Shown in pieces: positions 46,863 to 59,858 of a stretch of DNA of 64,000 nucleotides. A program made the translations under genes and the position numbers. The DNA is from Stromatinia cepivora (Eukaryota > Ascomycota > Leotiomycetes > Helotiales > Sclerotiniaceae), in the NCBI GenBank assembly GCA_014898415.1, contig RCTD01000028.1:248001-312000 (forward strand), in the 5' to 3' direction. Under the pieces are notes generated by a model. It had not been told where the DNA came from. It made no database searches and saw nothing but the letters and a program-made list of their open reading frames with translations. Every line of letters begins with the position of its first letter. Position 1 is the stretch's first letter.

Positions 46863-47867
46863 TTATTATTTATTTAGATTTAAATCTATTAAAGTAATAT
46901 TTAATTTCCATAATAAATTATTTATGAAGATTATCAGAAAATATAAAATAAATATCATATATTTTAAATAAAAATAAGTTTTTATAATTTAGTTTTATAG
47001 ATAATAAATTTCATTTGTTAAAATTATTACATTTTCAATAAATAATTTTCTTTTTGATATTATTAATTTAATCGATAATGAATATTTAAGAAAGATATTT
47101 ATTAATTATTTTTCTATTCAATATTATAATATTTTTATGTAATTTTTATTATATTAATAAAAGCTTTGTTTTACAAATAATATTATTATTGATATTATTA
47201 TTAATTATTTATAATAAAATAATTATTTTTTTATTACGAAGCTTCTTTTAGATATATTAATAATCTTTAATTTATTTTGATTATAATATTATAATTTATA
47301 TATAAATTGAATGAATATAAATATTTTTCTTTAATTTTTAATATTATATTTTCTATTATGATCCTTGAAATATTTTATATAAAAGTAATATATTATTATA
47401 AAAAAACTATTCTTTGATAACATTATTGATATATCATCTTCAATTCAAGTTTTATTAATTAATAAAATTATAAATAAGTTTTTTAAGAGTATATTATAAA
47501 AACTAGTATTCTAATATTATTTAGAAACATATATAAATATAAAAATATTCTATAAAATAAAAAAATTTGATAGTAAGTAAATCAGATTAGATAAAATGAT
47601 AAAAATCTATTTATATATATATTTAATATAATTATTTGAAAATATGTAAATTTTCTTTATTCCTCATTATTTATTATTAATATTAATATATATATAAATT
47701 GTATTTTTGAATCAAATTATTGTAGTTTAATAAATATCATTTTAAATACTTCGAAATATTAATTGAAAAAAGGAATTAATATTTTAATAAATTTAAAGAA
47801 ATTTCATATTTTCTTTATATTCTTTAATATAAAATTCATATAATACTATTAATATTATAATTATATG
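46863..47867. other. AT-rich stretch without recognisable content
   Basis: Extremely AT-rich. I see no domain, LTR or repeat match in it. Confidence 0.5.
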
Positions 47868-48282
47868 ATTCGTACTACGATCATATGATATTATTCGCAC
47901 TACGATCGAAATCATCGATACAGGGGTATTCAAATAAAGAAACCTAATTAGTCGAATACCAGAGGTATTCGAATAAAGAACCTTTATGATATTAATCAAG
48001 ATAATTGGAATGATGAACCTTTATTCAAATCGACGAATAAGAATAAGGTATTGATATATGAAAGAATTCGAAAAGGGTATATAGGAAGGCTATACTCTCA
48101 ATATTGAAGGTAAAGAATCTGAATCCGAATATTATTTAGTATTATTAGTTGTATACAATACAATACCCCTATATAATCCTATATTATTATTATAACTTCA
48201 TAATTGCTTATTCCATTATAGTCTTCGAGTCACTACTTCCAAATTATAAGGTTTACCACCTTCAAATACGTGACCTCCAACA
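47868..48282 (-). repeat. Repeat M copy 2 (probable LTR)
   Basis: On the minus strand it starts TGTTGGAGGTCACGTATTTG and matches 7850-8253. It contains two ACTACGATC repeats near its left end and two GGTATTC(A/G)AATAAAGAA repeats. The left limit is approximate. Confidence 0.6.
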
Positions 48283-48892
48283 CAAATAATAATTAATAAA
48301 TTCAAAATAATTATATTTTATAATAAAATATTTGGAAAAGAAAATAATAAAATAAAATCGATATAAAAATAATGTCAGAGTCACAAATGGCAAAGAATCA
48401 ATTAGTTCTAAAACAGCTATAAAACTTTTCATTATCCTTTTCTAACTAGGAGAACTTCTTTCTTTTAAGTCCAATAAAAAACGATATCAGAACGATAATA
48501 AACTATCGATTATATATTAGAGTTTAATAAATATAGAAATTTTGTAGAGTTTTCTAATCAATCGATAAAGATTATCAATTGTATATTTGTCTTTAATAAT
48601 AAAGCCATTTTTTTATAAAAATTCCTAATTTTATTAATAATATCTTTTTAATAATTATAATAAAGCTTTCCTTTTTGAACTTCGCTTCCGAAAAGCCAAT
48701 GAATTGCTAGTTTATTTATAATTGCGAGAAGTCATTGATCAATAAGACGATTACAATATATAATAATTTTTGTATAATAAACAAAAAGAGAAATAATAAT
48801 AATAATAATAACAAAAATATATATAATCTGTTCTTTAAAAACTATATAAACTCATCGGAATCCTATCTTCGAATCTTTGTATTTCTTTATTA

Positions 48893-50271
48893 CAGTACTA
48901 ATCAACTTATATTACCCCACAACCTAATTTCAGTTTTTTTATATATTCAATATCTATCTTTCAATTTAATTATAAAATCAACTATTAATTATTATAATCT
49001 AAAATTTGAATATATTGAAGTTTTATATCTATACTATTCCCCAAAAAAAATTCAAATCCTTATCGCTCTACAATTAATCAATATTTTGTATACCAGCCCC
49101 CTGCTACAATACAAACCTTAATTCTATCAGGCATACTCACTCCTAATTTATCGAATAATTCTCAATCTAATATATCCCAAGCTATTTATAAACAATTCTC
49201 TAACCTTTATCTAGTATATTCCGATTCGTTTTTGTCGATTACAATATCAAGAAATATCTTATATAACCTCACTTTTAAAACCTACCAAATATATTTAATA
49301 AAATTGAAATCAGAAGAATAAAAAGGCCAATCCTTTAATATTAGAATCCCTTTCTTTTGAAACCAATCCCGTACTTTATGGATACAATGAATAAAAGCAT
49401 TATCCTGTATAAATTCATACCCTGAACCCAATCTTTCAAAAGCAAGGCCTACTTCAACATCGAGGATCTCGAAATATAAATTGATATTATACCCATATTT
49501 CTTACTCTCAAAATCTCTATCCATTATATATAAATTGCTCCTTTTAAGATCCCAAAAGCCTTCTCAAACCATAATCTTTATATTCTTATTCGTACTATAT
49601 ATTTGAACTATTTTAAGTTCTTATTTCTGAGTAGGAATGCGGAAGCACTATTCTCCTCTTTTACTCTGCCTCCATTCTACAGAGCATTTATTGTTCTATA
49701 TAACTAATCCCCATTCCTCTATTATCAATCCCCTATATACTAGGCACCATACAAGACATTTGAGCATATATACCTGGGTAAGTTCCGGCCGCTTTTTACA
49801 CTTCCAATTAATGATTTTATAAACCTTCAAAATCTTCTTAATAATAAAGGTACTACATTTAAGGCCTACAGCTGTTTTTGTTTGTATATAGATTGATTTT
49901 GGATATAATCGAATATATCGAATTAGTATACGTTCTTCTCTTTCTGTATAAAATCTAATTCGAGGAGTACGAGGTAGATTCATTCCTTCATTGCGTAATG
50001 CATTTTGCTGTAGAATATAACGAACGATTCGCACTTCGAGATTGAGATCAATTACGATACAATAAGGATTAGAATCATTGGAAGCTTTGCCAATAATTTT
50101 GCTACATAAATATGGAGTAAGATGCTTAAAAGCTAGCTCCCTTTCAATATTCAAGATTCTGGGAGTATGTTGTGATGCTATTGATGAATAAATAATAAAG
50201 AGAGTTGAAATTCAATTCGCGAAATTTATGCGTTTTTAAGGTTTTGGGGTAATATAAGTGCACGGTTACTG
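48893..50271 (-). mobile_element. Tc1/mariner-like DNA transposon
   Basis: 1379 bp between TA dinucleotides (48891-48892 and 50272-50273). The ends CAGTACTAATCAACTTATAT and CAGTAACCGTGCACTTATAT (right end reversed) form roughly 30-bp imperfect inverted repeats sharing ACTTATATTACCCCA. The empty site is in Gy2 copy 1 near 9731-9747 (tttatTATAATTATAA). One transposase pseudogene, minus strand, fills the interior. Confidence 0.92.
49080..50154 (-). pseudogene. Tc1-like transposase, inactivated
   Basis: About 350 codons. The N-terminal HTH half (MNIERELAFKHLTPYLCSKI, EREERILIRYIRLYP) is open over 152 codons. The DDE half at 49524-49282 has GYEFIQDNAFIHCIHKVRDW (second Asp) and WPFYSSDFNFIKYIW, where the third catalytic Glu of the usual NPIEHIW motif is Lys. 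The C-terminus has SMPDRIKVCIVAGGWYTKY near 49090. Stops in between look like Trp and Arg codons altered by transitions. The catalytic Glu-to-Lys change also fits G-to-A. Confidence 0.87.
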
Positions 50272-50280
50272 TATAATCAT

Positions 50281-51480
50281 AACATTTTATTTTAAAACTT
50301 TTATTATTTTTTCTATTATATCTCAACCTTTTCCCAAATTAACAGTGTATTCGGTTTGTGTACCTTTGCAATTCATATATCCGATATACCTTTATTATAC
50401 TAAATACATTGCTTATTATAATAATACAAAATCTTTATCTAAAAAGGAAATAATAAACAAAAAATGTTTTTTTCCAAAAAAACCCGATTTGGCATATATA
50501 GAATATACCCGAAAAAAGAAACCCTATATAGCACTATCAAAAAACATTAACTCTATAATAAATCGCTTATTGCAATTTCATTGTGAATAATAAATAATCA
50601 AATAAACTTATCTAAAAAAATTATACTATTAGGGAAATTGAAGGATCGATAAATTAAATTTATATAAAGAATAGAGATTTTCCTTTATAAACAAAAAAAT
50701 ATATAATTTAATATAGCTATCCTATAATACAAAGGAAGCTATACTAGCATTAAATATATAGATAAAAAAATTGATAAAATTGACAAAGATATATATGAAT
50801 TTATGGCGATACTTTGTCAATATATTGAATATAATTCATCTTTTTTTTTGCTAACAGTCGTATAATTGCATCAATAGTCAATGGATAAACCAATAAATGA
50901 AAATGAATTAGAGAATATTATTAGCGAAAAGGATAAAGAAGAAATCCCCGAAACTCCCTCGATTCGATCCAAATCATCGAAATCCATTCATACTCTGCCA
51001 ACAAAATCGGTATATTGAAAGATAGTTAAAAGCAAAATCAAAAGTATTAAAAATATTGATAGAACAATAGTAAAGAAATTATAAATTATTATATCTCAAA
51101 TAATTAAAACAAAATCTATCAGAAAAACTCCCAAATCGATTTCTGTTAAAAGAAAAGTATCGAAATTGATTAAATTTTTTGATAACAATAATAAAGATCT
51201 ATAATAATCTAATATTAAATTATCAAACCCTAAAAAATTTAAAAAGGAAAAGATCTTAATGATTAATATATCGTTTTCATTTCTAATAAATTCTGATAAA
51301 CTAAATTCAATTTCTAAAACCAGAATAATTTTATTAATTATTTATCGAAAAATATTAATAACTTTAATGAAGTTAATAGTACTTATAATAAAGAAATCAA
51401 TAATTCAAATTGAGGGTCTCGACTTTTTGAAGGATTTCAATAGTAATAATATAAGTATTATTTTAGATAAATATGATTAA
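50281..51480 (+). pseudogene. Gy2 accessory frame, antisense to pol (copy 2), broken
   Basis: The plus-strand partner of 9760-10962. The first block is 50281-50590 (PFPKLTVYSVCVPLQFIYPI, KKKPYIALSKNINSIINRLL). The second block at 50930-51480 is basic (ETPSIRSKSSKSIHTLPTKS, SIKNIDRTIVKKL, SIRKTPKSISVKRKVSKLI) and ends IEGLDFLKDFNSNNISIILD. Conservation of the frame in both copies argues that it was coding. Family unknown. Confidence 0.45.
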
Positions 51481-51584
51481 TTAATGAAAAAACTTCTAGA
51501 TCGATATAATGAATATAATAAATTGAATTTAATTAATCGATAATTAAATATTGATGGATTTTTCGAATCTCGATTATAAAGTAT

Positions 51585-51876
51585 TGTGAAAGAGGTAGGT
51601 CGAGATACGTGCGTCCCGATAGCACGCTGCGAAGGGAAATGGGAATTGGAATTGATTAGATTACATTGTAGAGGTTTCAAGTAGTAAAACTAGTAGGTTT
51701 AGATAATGGTTTGGGTTGTGCATAAATGGGGTACAAAAAGACTAGTGGAAAAACGATTAATTTCTTTCAAGGAGAGGGGAGCAGAGCCCTCTCTTATATC
51801 TAACTACGAAGAGTCATGTGACCATATGACTACGAACTAGCTACGTGTTAGGCCTTGATATCCCAACTTTCTCACA
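51585..51876. mobile_element. GC-rich 292-bp solo LTR or short non-autonomous element in Gy2
   Basis: TGTGAAAGAGGTAGG...CTTTCTCACA, flanked by GTAT on both sides (51581-51584 and 51877-51880; AGTAT on the left). The unoccupied sequence is at 11031-11050 in Gy2 copy 1. No coding capacity and no relative in the window. It contains GTCATGTGAC and the inverted pair AGTCATGTGACCATATGACT. The ends suit an LTR, but a short inverted-repeat element is not excluded. Confidence 0.82.
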
Positions 51877-52415
51877 GTATAAATAAATCTTTTTTTGTAT
51901 TCATTTCTACAATAATTCTATAAATTTCCTATCGGGATTTTATTACCGAAAAATATATTCGGTAAATGTTCTATTAATCGATGAAATCGAATACTAATAA
52001 GGATTTGGATAATATAAATAAAAATAGATTATTGAAAGAAAAAATAAAAGAGTAAAGAAAATATAAATATTTGATAATGAAATGAAGATAATATATTTAT
52101 AATAATTTATCAAAATAGATCGATTATATAAAGATTTTTAAATATAGATATCCTAATTTTCTAATATAAATATAAATCCTTTTTATTTTTGTAATATATT
52201 TTGATAATATTACTTTTTTATTTTTTGCCATCGTTATAATAATAATATATTTTCTTTTTCATAATTCTCCAAATACTTTTTAATATATATTAAGTTTCAT
52301 AAAACTTCCTATATATCTTTCACTGATTGATAGCCTTTCTATTATATTAGATATTATATTCCTTATTCTCTCTTTCTATAAATTAGAATTTTTTTGACTT
52401 TATATTCTATATATC

Positions 52416-52735
52416 TGTTACGACGGCATCCAACATACCGAGTCACATGATCAGGAAGTCACGAAATTAGAGATTCCCACTGGATCCCATTGCTCCCACT
52501 TGGTGGGATATAATGGAATCAATAAGATAACAGAGAATAAAGGTTTATATAAAGAAATGGATTTCATTATAATATAGAGCTTCGTATTCAAGAACAATCA
52601 TTAGTTTCATTATTATAATTACAAGAATTGCAATCAATTACTAACCTTATTGAATTCCTATTTGAAGTCTAGTCTAAACTATCTCGAAAGATCTCTAGCT
52701 ATTTCCATGTAACCCTAAAAACAGCTCCCGTAATA
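52416..52735 (+). repeat. Gy3 5' LTR
   Basis: 320 bp, first third nearly RIP-free, last part RIP-affected (ccatgtaaccc where the 3' LTR has ccacgtgaccc). Confidence 0.9.
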
Positions 52736-52749
52736 TTTTGAATATCATT

Positions 52750-55700
52750 TCTATTTCAAGTATTGATTCAATACTAATCAACAATATAACATCCAGAAAT
52801 ACTAATTCAGGCCAATCTGCATCAGTAATCGACACCGATGATATCGAGATGATCAACGCCCTTAAAGAAATCATCATTAACGAAACATTCAAGATCGCTT
52901 TACTAAACAAATACTAAAGTAGTTGATAGGAACTCGATACCTTTCTATTGCAATTGGAGATTTACTTTAGATTCAATGAGGATAAATTCATTACCACAGA
53001 ATCCAAAAATGTATAGATTACATTGTACTTTCGAGGAGAAATAATCAAATAGATCCAGTTATATTTATACGACTATTTCGAGTATACCGACCAGAATCGC
53101 ATACAATCTATACAAATAATCTTCAATAGTTTTGAAGGTTTTAAAATAGAGATTCACAGGATCTTTGGAAATTCTAATAAGCTAAAAGTAGCGGAAAAGA
53201 AGATCTTTAATTTCAAACAGACAGATTCAGCATTGAAGTATATTACAGAATTTCGAAGATATATAGGAACAATCAATTGGGATGAAACCGCTATCATGAA
53301 TCACTATCGTAAAGGGCTCAAATTAGAGATTAGATTGGAATTAGAAAAAACCATTGCAAATATAAACTTGAACGATCTAATCCAAGACTCTATTGAATCA
53401 GATAATTGTCTTTACAGATTTAAGTAAAGCTAAAGATCATACAAACCTCAAGAAAACCGAAACCAAAAGTATTACTGCAAGAACGAAGGTAGACTACGAT
53501 ACAATCTATAGAGATACAAAGATTTTATAGAATTAAATATTATATATTATATAAATAGAAATGATGATCAGGAAAAGAAATATAGATAAGACAACAACTT
53601 ATACTTTGAATATAGAAAAACAGAGTATCGAGTAGTAGATTATTGAAGTAAGAAAACAGAAGGCAAAAAGGGTAATTTTAAGAATAAATTTGGCAAAAGT
53701 TAATTTAATATTATCTTTATATTATAATTATATACAATCAGTATTACAAGATTAATTATACCATTATTAGTTTACAAAAAAGAGCTAAAAGAAAAAAAGA
53801 TAGAGAATCTTTTATAAATAAATAGAGACCCATAATTAGGAGAATTATAATTTATTCAAGAAATTGATCAATAGAATCATTGTATCTGGAAATTTGAAGA
53901 TATAGATAAAGGAATTATCAATAAGGATCTCAATATAATAGATATTGAAGAAGGAGAATCTTACAAAGTTCGGTATATCAATCAATATTGAATTTTATAA
54001 TTTGGAATTACCATCAATATTTCATTTATAGAAAGAATCAATAAAGAGTATCTATAATAATCAGAACAAAAAGAATTATAGGAAATATTCTATCAATATA
54101 CATCCGAACAGAACGAAAACCAGAACTTGTTTTTATATAGACAAATCAGAAATAAATATTGTATCCAAACTTAGGCCATACTACCATCATCAGTTATAAA
54201 TACAATAATAAGAATAACCCGAAAAAACTATCGATATATTCTATGAAAAGATTTATTCAATAATAAAACTAAATCAAGAATGAATGCAGTTTATTTAGAA
54301 GAAAAAGAACCACGATATGTAACATTTGTCGATGAAATTATCCAGGATCACGAGGACGAGTAAATTATATTATAGTTGAATGCTACAGGATAAACAGGAT
54401 AGATATACTGCAGAATCAAGATAAATGGACAAACACAGTCAATTATGATAAATTCAGGGGCTACAGGGAATTTTATTGCATTAGAAGCTACAAAGTACTT
54501 GGGAATTCTATTCCAAGAGAAACAAGAACCCTACCAATTACAATTAATTGATGAATAATTAGCAAGATCTGATAGAAACGTTTTTCAAAAGATATGATCA
54601 ATACAAATAAGTATAACCTAACATTTGGAGGTTATACAATTTGATATTGTACTATTAGGCCAATAACAGATCATCTTAGGGATGCTATAATTAAAAGTAT
54701 ATAACCCAAGAATAGATTGATCACAAGAAACAATGATATTTGATTAATACAAAAACGATTACAATGATATATTCAAGGTGTTTATGAAATATAATATATA
54801 TCAAGAAGAATTGAATGCGAATAATATCAGTGATATAGGATATCCAGTTTAGAATCCTTTATTAAAAGTGAAAAACAGTACATCTCCTTTACAAATGCAG
54901 AAACCAATGATATGATACAAAATCGCAATCGAGGTAAAAGAGTCTATGATATTAGAACAATATAAGGAATATAAATATGTTTTTAGAGAATCAGAAAATC
55001 ATAAGGCTTTATCAAAATATAAGTTATGGGATTACGAGATAACATTGAAGGATAGCAAAATGTTTATATACATTTTAATTTATTCAATATTAATTGATGA
55101 ATTAAGAACATTTAAAAAATATATCAACGATAATTTGGCTAAGGGATGGATCAGAGAATCCATATCCCAAATAGCAAATCCAATTATGTAGATACTCAAA
55201 AAGAATAGTATTAAGAGATTAGTTGTGGATTATAGAAAGCTCAATATATTTACCAAAAAGGATCGATATCCATTTCTATTAGTTATAGAATTAAGAGATC
55301 GATTAAACAGAGCAACGATATTCATCAAAATGGATCTGTATAATAATTACCATTTGATTAGAATGAAAAAAAGCGAAAAATGGAAAACCGCTTTCAAAAT
55401 TAGATACGGGCTATACGAATACTAGGTTATGCTGTTCGGGCTAATCAATACACTAATAACATTTATGAGATTTATGAATAATATATTATTATAATATTTG
55501 GACATTTGTTGTATATACTACTTAGACGACATTCTAGTATATTCAAACAACGAAGTTCAATATATCAAAAACATCAGTAATATTCTCGAATGTTTAACTA
55601 AAGTTGATTTGTTATATAAATTAAACAAATATGAATTCTATATTACAGAAATAGAGTTTTTAGGATTCATTATATCAAGTTAAAGGCTCAAGATAAGTAA

Positions 55701-57930
55701 GAATAAAATTGAAATAATATTTGAATGAAAGCAGTTTATTATAATTAAAGAAATACAATCTTTTTTAGGATTCGTTAACTTCTATTAAAGATTTATTAAA
55801 GGTTATTCAAGGATTACAATACCTTTAATCAATTTAACCAGAAAAAAGCAAGAAATATTCGAATAAAGCGATAAAGTATAGGAATCATTCGATATACTCA
55901 AATAGGCAATGGCCGAAAAGCCAATACTATTAATATTTGATCTAGAAAAGCAAATCATAGTGGAGACGGATTCCTCAGATTTCGTTATAAAGGCAATTCT
56001 GAGCTAACCAGATCAAAATGAGAAATATCAATCAATTACATTCTATTCTCGAAAACTATTATCAGCAGAATTAAATTATGAAATATATAATAAAGAATTA
56101 CTAACGATAATCGATATATTCAAAGAATAATAAGTATATTTGAAAGGATCAAAATATATAGTACAAGTATATATGGATTATAAGAATTTAATTTACTTTA
56201 TTATAACAAAACAATTGAATAGATAATAGATCAGATAATCGGAAATTATAATCAATTATAACTTTAAGATTTCATATATCAAAGAATCAGAAAATGTTAA
56301 AGCCGATACTTTCAATCGAAAATCAGAATATCAGGAAAACAAATTATATAAATTATATATTATATTCAAATAAGAAAGAGAATTATTAATCTATAATATA
56401 TTATAGCTTACAATTATTTATATATTGAAAGATAATTATTTAAGGAATAAAATTTAATTATATTACGAAAACAACATTACAGTAATATATATATTCAAAA
56501 CAACAAAACCAGGATTCACAATAGAAAATAATATAATATACTTTTATAAAAAAGTATATATTCTTAATCGAATAATTAAGGAATTTGTAATAAAACAATA
56601 TAGATTGCTTATATACAAACATCAAGGAATTACAAGAATATTTATAAAGATATAGGAAATCAATTATTTCCTATAAATAAAAACGATAATTGAAAAAATT
56701 ATTGGAAATTGTAATATTTATATACAGAATAAATCCTTTAGATATACTCTATATAATCAACTCCAGATCCCAAATATATCTTTTCAATTATAGAAGTCCA
56801 TTATATAGGACTTTATAATCAAATTATTATTTTCAAAAAATCCTATTATAAAAATTGAATACAATACAATACTTAATATAATAAATAGATTAACAAAATT
56901 TGTATATATAATATTATTCAAAGAAATATAGATTACTAAATAACTAATATATATATTCTTTAAAATTATAATAAGTATATATAAAATACCAAATAAAATA
57001 ATTTCGGATAGAAATAAACTCTTTATTTCGAAATTCTGGATTACCTTATTAACATTAATAGATATTAAAAGAAAGTTATCGATAATCTTTCATTTATAAA
57101 TAGATGATCAAATAAAAAGAATTAATCAAATAATGGAAGTATATTTTAGATACTATATAAATTATCAATAGAACAATTGAATAGAATTATTATCTATAAT
57201 ACAATTCGTATATAATATATCGGAAACGGAAACTATAAAGATTATATTAATATACACTAACTTTGGATTCAATCCTAAAATATACTAAATATTGATATTA
57301 TAAAAAATTAATACTGAATCAATAATAATACAAATTAAACAATTAAAGGATTTATAAAAGCAGTTTATTTTTAATTTAAGATTTATATCATTTAGAATAA
57401 TAGTTTATTATAATACAAAATATAATATAAAACCTATATTTAAAAAAAGGGATAAAGTTTATTTACTATAATGAAATATCGAAATCAAGAAATCAAACAA
57501 TAAACTCGACTACAGAAAACTAGGATTATTTAAGATTAATAAAATAATAGGAACCATTAATTATCGATTAAAACTATCAGATACAATGAATATCCACCCT
57601 ATATTTCATATATCCTTATTCGAATCAATATCACCAGGAGTACTGAATATATCATTAACGGAAATCGAATCAATCAATCCGAATACTATATACAATATCG
57701 AAATAATACTAGATTGTAAATATATCAAAGATATAATCAAATATTTAATCAAATAGTTAGATTATCCATATACCGAAAATTCATAAGAATTAAGAACAAA
57801 TCTCAATTACTTTGAGAAATTGGAGGTGTTCTATTAGCAATATCCGGATTTACCCAAAAGGAAAAAGAATCCATTAAAGTTAGGATCGAAAGATCCAAAA
57901 AAGAAAAATCGAAAACAAAAAAACCATCGT
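52750..57930 (+). pseudogene. Gy3 gag-pol, RIP-broken
   Basis: Gag (52750-53430): ELDTFLLQLEIYFRFNEDKF, then KYITEFRRYIGTINWDETAI and MNHYRKGLK, the retrotransposon gag core. Protease near 54450: IMINSGATGNFIA, the DSGAT active site with Asp to Asn. RT 55200-55690: VVDYRKLNIFTKKDRYPFLL, IFIKMDLYNNYHLIRMKK, IYYLDDILVYSNNE (YxDD intact), EFLGFIISS. RNase H near 55960: ETDSSDFVIKAIL. Integrase 56560-57250: HQGITRIF, ISDRNKLFISKFW. The chromodomain-like end near 57700-57850 has KYIKDIIKYLIK*LDYPYTENS and YPDLPKRKK. Most stops replace Gln or Trp codons. Confidence 0.87.
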
Positions 57931-58441
57931 TAAAATCAGCAACAGAAATAAACACCAATTCCTTTTCCTTCTCAATATACTCATTTTCCAATCGCTATTC
58001 CTCAACCTCAAACTCTTCAAAAGTTTCAATAATACGAAAATCATATTGAAGCATTTTGCCAATCTTTTCCTGCAAAACACACTTCTGCTTTCGTAGACGA
58101 ACCAACCAAACAATAACTTTAACTATAGCATTCACAATCTTTTCTTTTTCGAATTCAAAATACTTTTCCTCAGAATTAATACAGAATCAATCGCCTGCAG
58201 AGTGGTCATATATGTCATAACGATCATTATTCATACTCTTTATACATTCACTATAATATACAGTATTTAAAAGTACCCGATACTTAAGGTTCTTCTTTAA
58301 ACAATAATTATATTTATAAAATATAATAATATCTTTATTTTTAAAACGAAAATAAATATTTTTATAATTAATAATAGATTTTGAAGAACGAATAACAGAT
58401 ATTATAATAAATAGAAAAAAAGGTATTACAGAATTAATCAA
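57803..58441 (-). pseudogene. Antisense Cys-rich/coiled-coil accessory gene of Gy3
   Basis: One minus-strand frame of about 212 codons interrupted by only two stops (TGA at AGD*FCIN near 58188 and TAG at EVEE*RLEN near 57995), both explainable as Trp and Gln codons changed by G-to-A or C-to-T. Order: YNYCLKKNLKYRV and VYYSECIKS (a CxxC...C...CxxC pattern if two or three Tyr were Cys), YDHSAGD, a coiled coil FEFEKEKIVNAIVKVI...RLRKQKCVLQEKIGKML, an acidic Glu-rich stretch, then a hydrophobic/Ser tail DFSFLDLSILTLMDSFSFWV ending TPPISQSN. It overlaps the pol 3' end tail-to-tail by about 130 bp. I recall very similar zinc-cluster-like plus RLRKQK proteins as numerous uncharacterised predictions in filamentous fungi. 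Role unknown. Confidence 0.68.
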
Positions 58442-58499
58442 ATAAGAGAAATTTACTTTATAAATACTTAGGACAAACGTTAAACTAGGAAAGGGATAG

Positions 58500-58819
58500 T
58501 ATTACAATGATATTCAATATATCGAATCATATAATCAGGAAATCATAAGATTAAAGATTCTCATTGAATCCCATTACTTTTATCTGATAGAATACAATAG
58601 AATCAATAGAACAATAGAAAACGAAGATTTATATAAAAAAATAGATTTCATTATAATATAAAGCTTTATACTCAAGAACAATCATTAATTTCATTACTAT
58701 AATTATAAGAATTGCAACCAATTACCAATCTTATTGAATTCCTATTTGAAGTCTAGTCTAAACCACCTCAAGAGATCTCTAACCACTTCCACGTGACCCT
58801 AGAGGCAGCTCCCGTAACA
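58500..58819 (+). repeat. Gy3 3' LTR
   Basis: 320 bp. The first part is heavily RIP-affected; the last part keeps ccacgtgaccctagaggc with CACGTG at 58790-58795. Confidence 0.9.
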
Positions 58820-59609
58820 CTATCCTTCAATTTCTTCAGAAAATAGAAAGTCGATAGTACCTTTGCATTTAAATTATAATTCGAATAGCGAGATATAAAA
58901 GATATTATATATTTTGTATAATACTAAAAGTATTAATTTATATATTTATTCATTATTCTTAATATCGATGATAATAAAAAAACCTATAAAACAATCAAAG
59001 AATTTCTTTTTGGATCATAATTATTTGATATTCTTGATATTGAATATAACTTTATCATTAATATAAAATCATTAGAATAAATCTTTCTTGTTATTCTTCG
59101 ATCTTTTCTTTATTAAATTATTCCAAATTTCTACTAATTTTGTTTTTTCCTGATTTAACGATTCGATATATTCTTATACAATAAGCACCTTCCTTTTGGT
59201 ATCGGCGTTCTCGCCGAATGTAGACAAGTATTTATATATTATTTTAAAGAATATTTCGCCAATTGTATTATATTATATTATATTATAGATGAATTCTATT
59301 AAGGGTAATAATGATGTTTAATTATCTTATCTTCAATTAATATAATAAATAATATAATAAATTAGATTTTAGTTTTGTCGTTTTATTTAACCATCGATTT
59401 ATAAATAGAATATTATTGATAACTTATAATATTTTTTAAATAGAAAAGCAAGCTCCTTTAAAATTTGTTTGCGAATTATAATCTTCAATCTGAAATTATT
59501 CTTTTTGATATATTAAAATCCTTAAAAATATATCGAAATAGAATTTCTACTAATTCGGATGAAGTTATCGTTTTATTAATTAGAATATATCAAACGAACT
59601 TTATATATC

Positions 59610-59797
59610 TGTTACGAACCTCAACTACGAAACTAGGGCTAGCCGAAAGCGGGCCGAATTGTACGCTAGTTTGAAGAGTTTTCATCTATATAGAGGGGAA
59701 TTCTTCAATACCATTAGAAAAGTAATGAAAAGTTTTGATTCTAAACCCAAACCTATTGTTATTCGAAATTAACCGATTCTTTGCTGTGATTCTCACA
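59610..59797 (+). repeat. Lard1 5' LTR
   Basis: 188 bp, not visibly RIP-affected (GGGCTAGCCGAAAGCGGGCC). The 3' LTR at 61719-61906 differs by one-directional C-to-T/G-to-A changes. Confidence 0.92.
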
Positions 59798-59858
59798 ATT
59801 CTTTTCATTCACTTTTGAGAGCAATTCGTCGGTTAATTTTGGGAATAACCTTATTTTT

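Larger units (their letters stand above)
52416..58819 (+). mobile_element. Gy3: Ty3/gypsy retrotransposon with chromodomain and antisense accessory gene
   Basis: 320-bp LTRs (52416-52735 and 58500-58819) start TGTTACGACGGC/TATTACAATGA and end CGTAATA/CGTAACA. Flanks ATATC (52411-52415) and CTATC (58820-58824) agree at four of five bases. The polypurine tract GGAAAGGGATAG precedes the 3' LTR. Order: gag, protease, RT, RNase H, integrase, chromodomain, then an opposing Cys-rich/coiled-coil frame. The empty site is near 11565-11580 in Gy2 copy 1. Confidence 0.92.

Noticed and set aside
46863..47867. Possible mitochondrial insertion suggested by the extreme AT content
   Set aside because: No mitochondrial gene, tRNA or rRNA motif is visible; the composition is the same as neighbouring RIP-decayed sequence.
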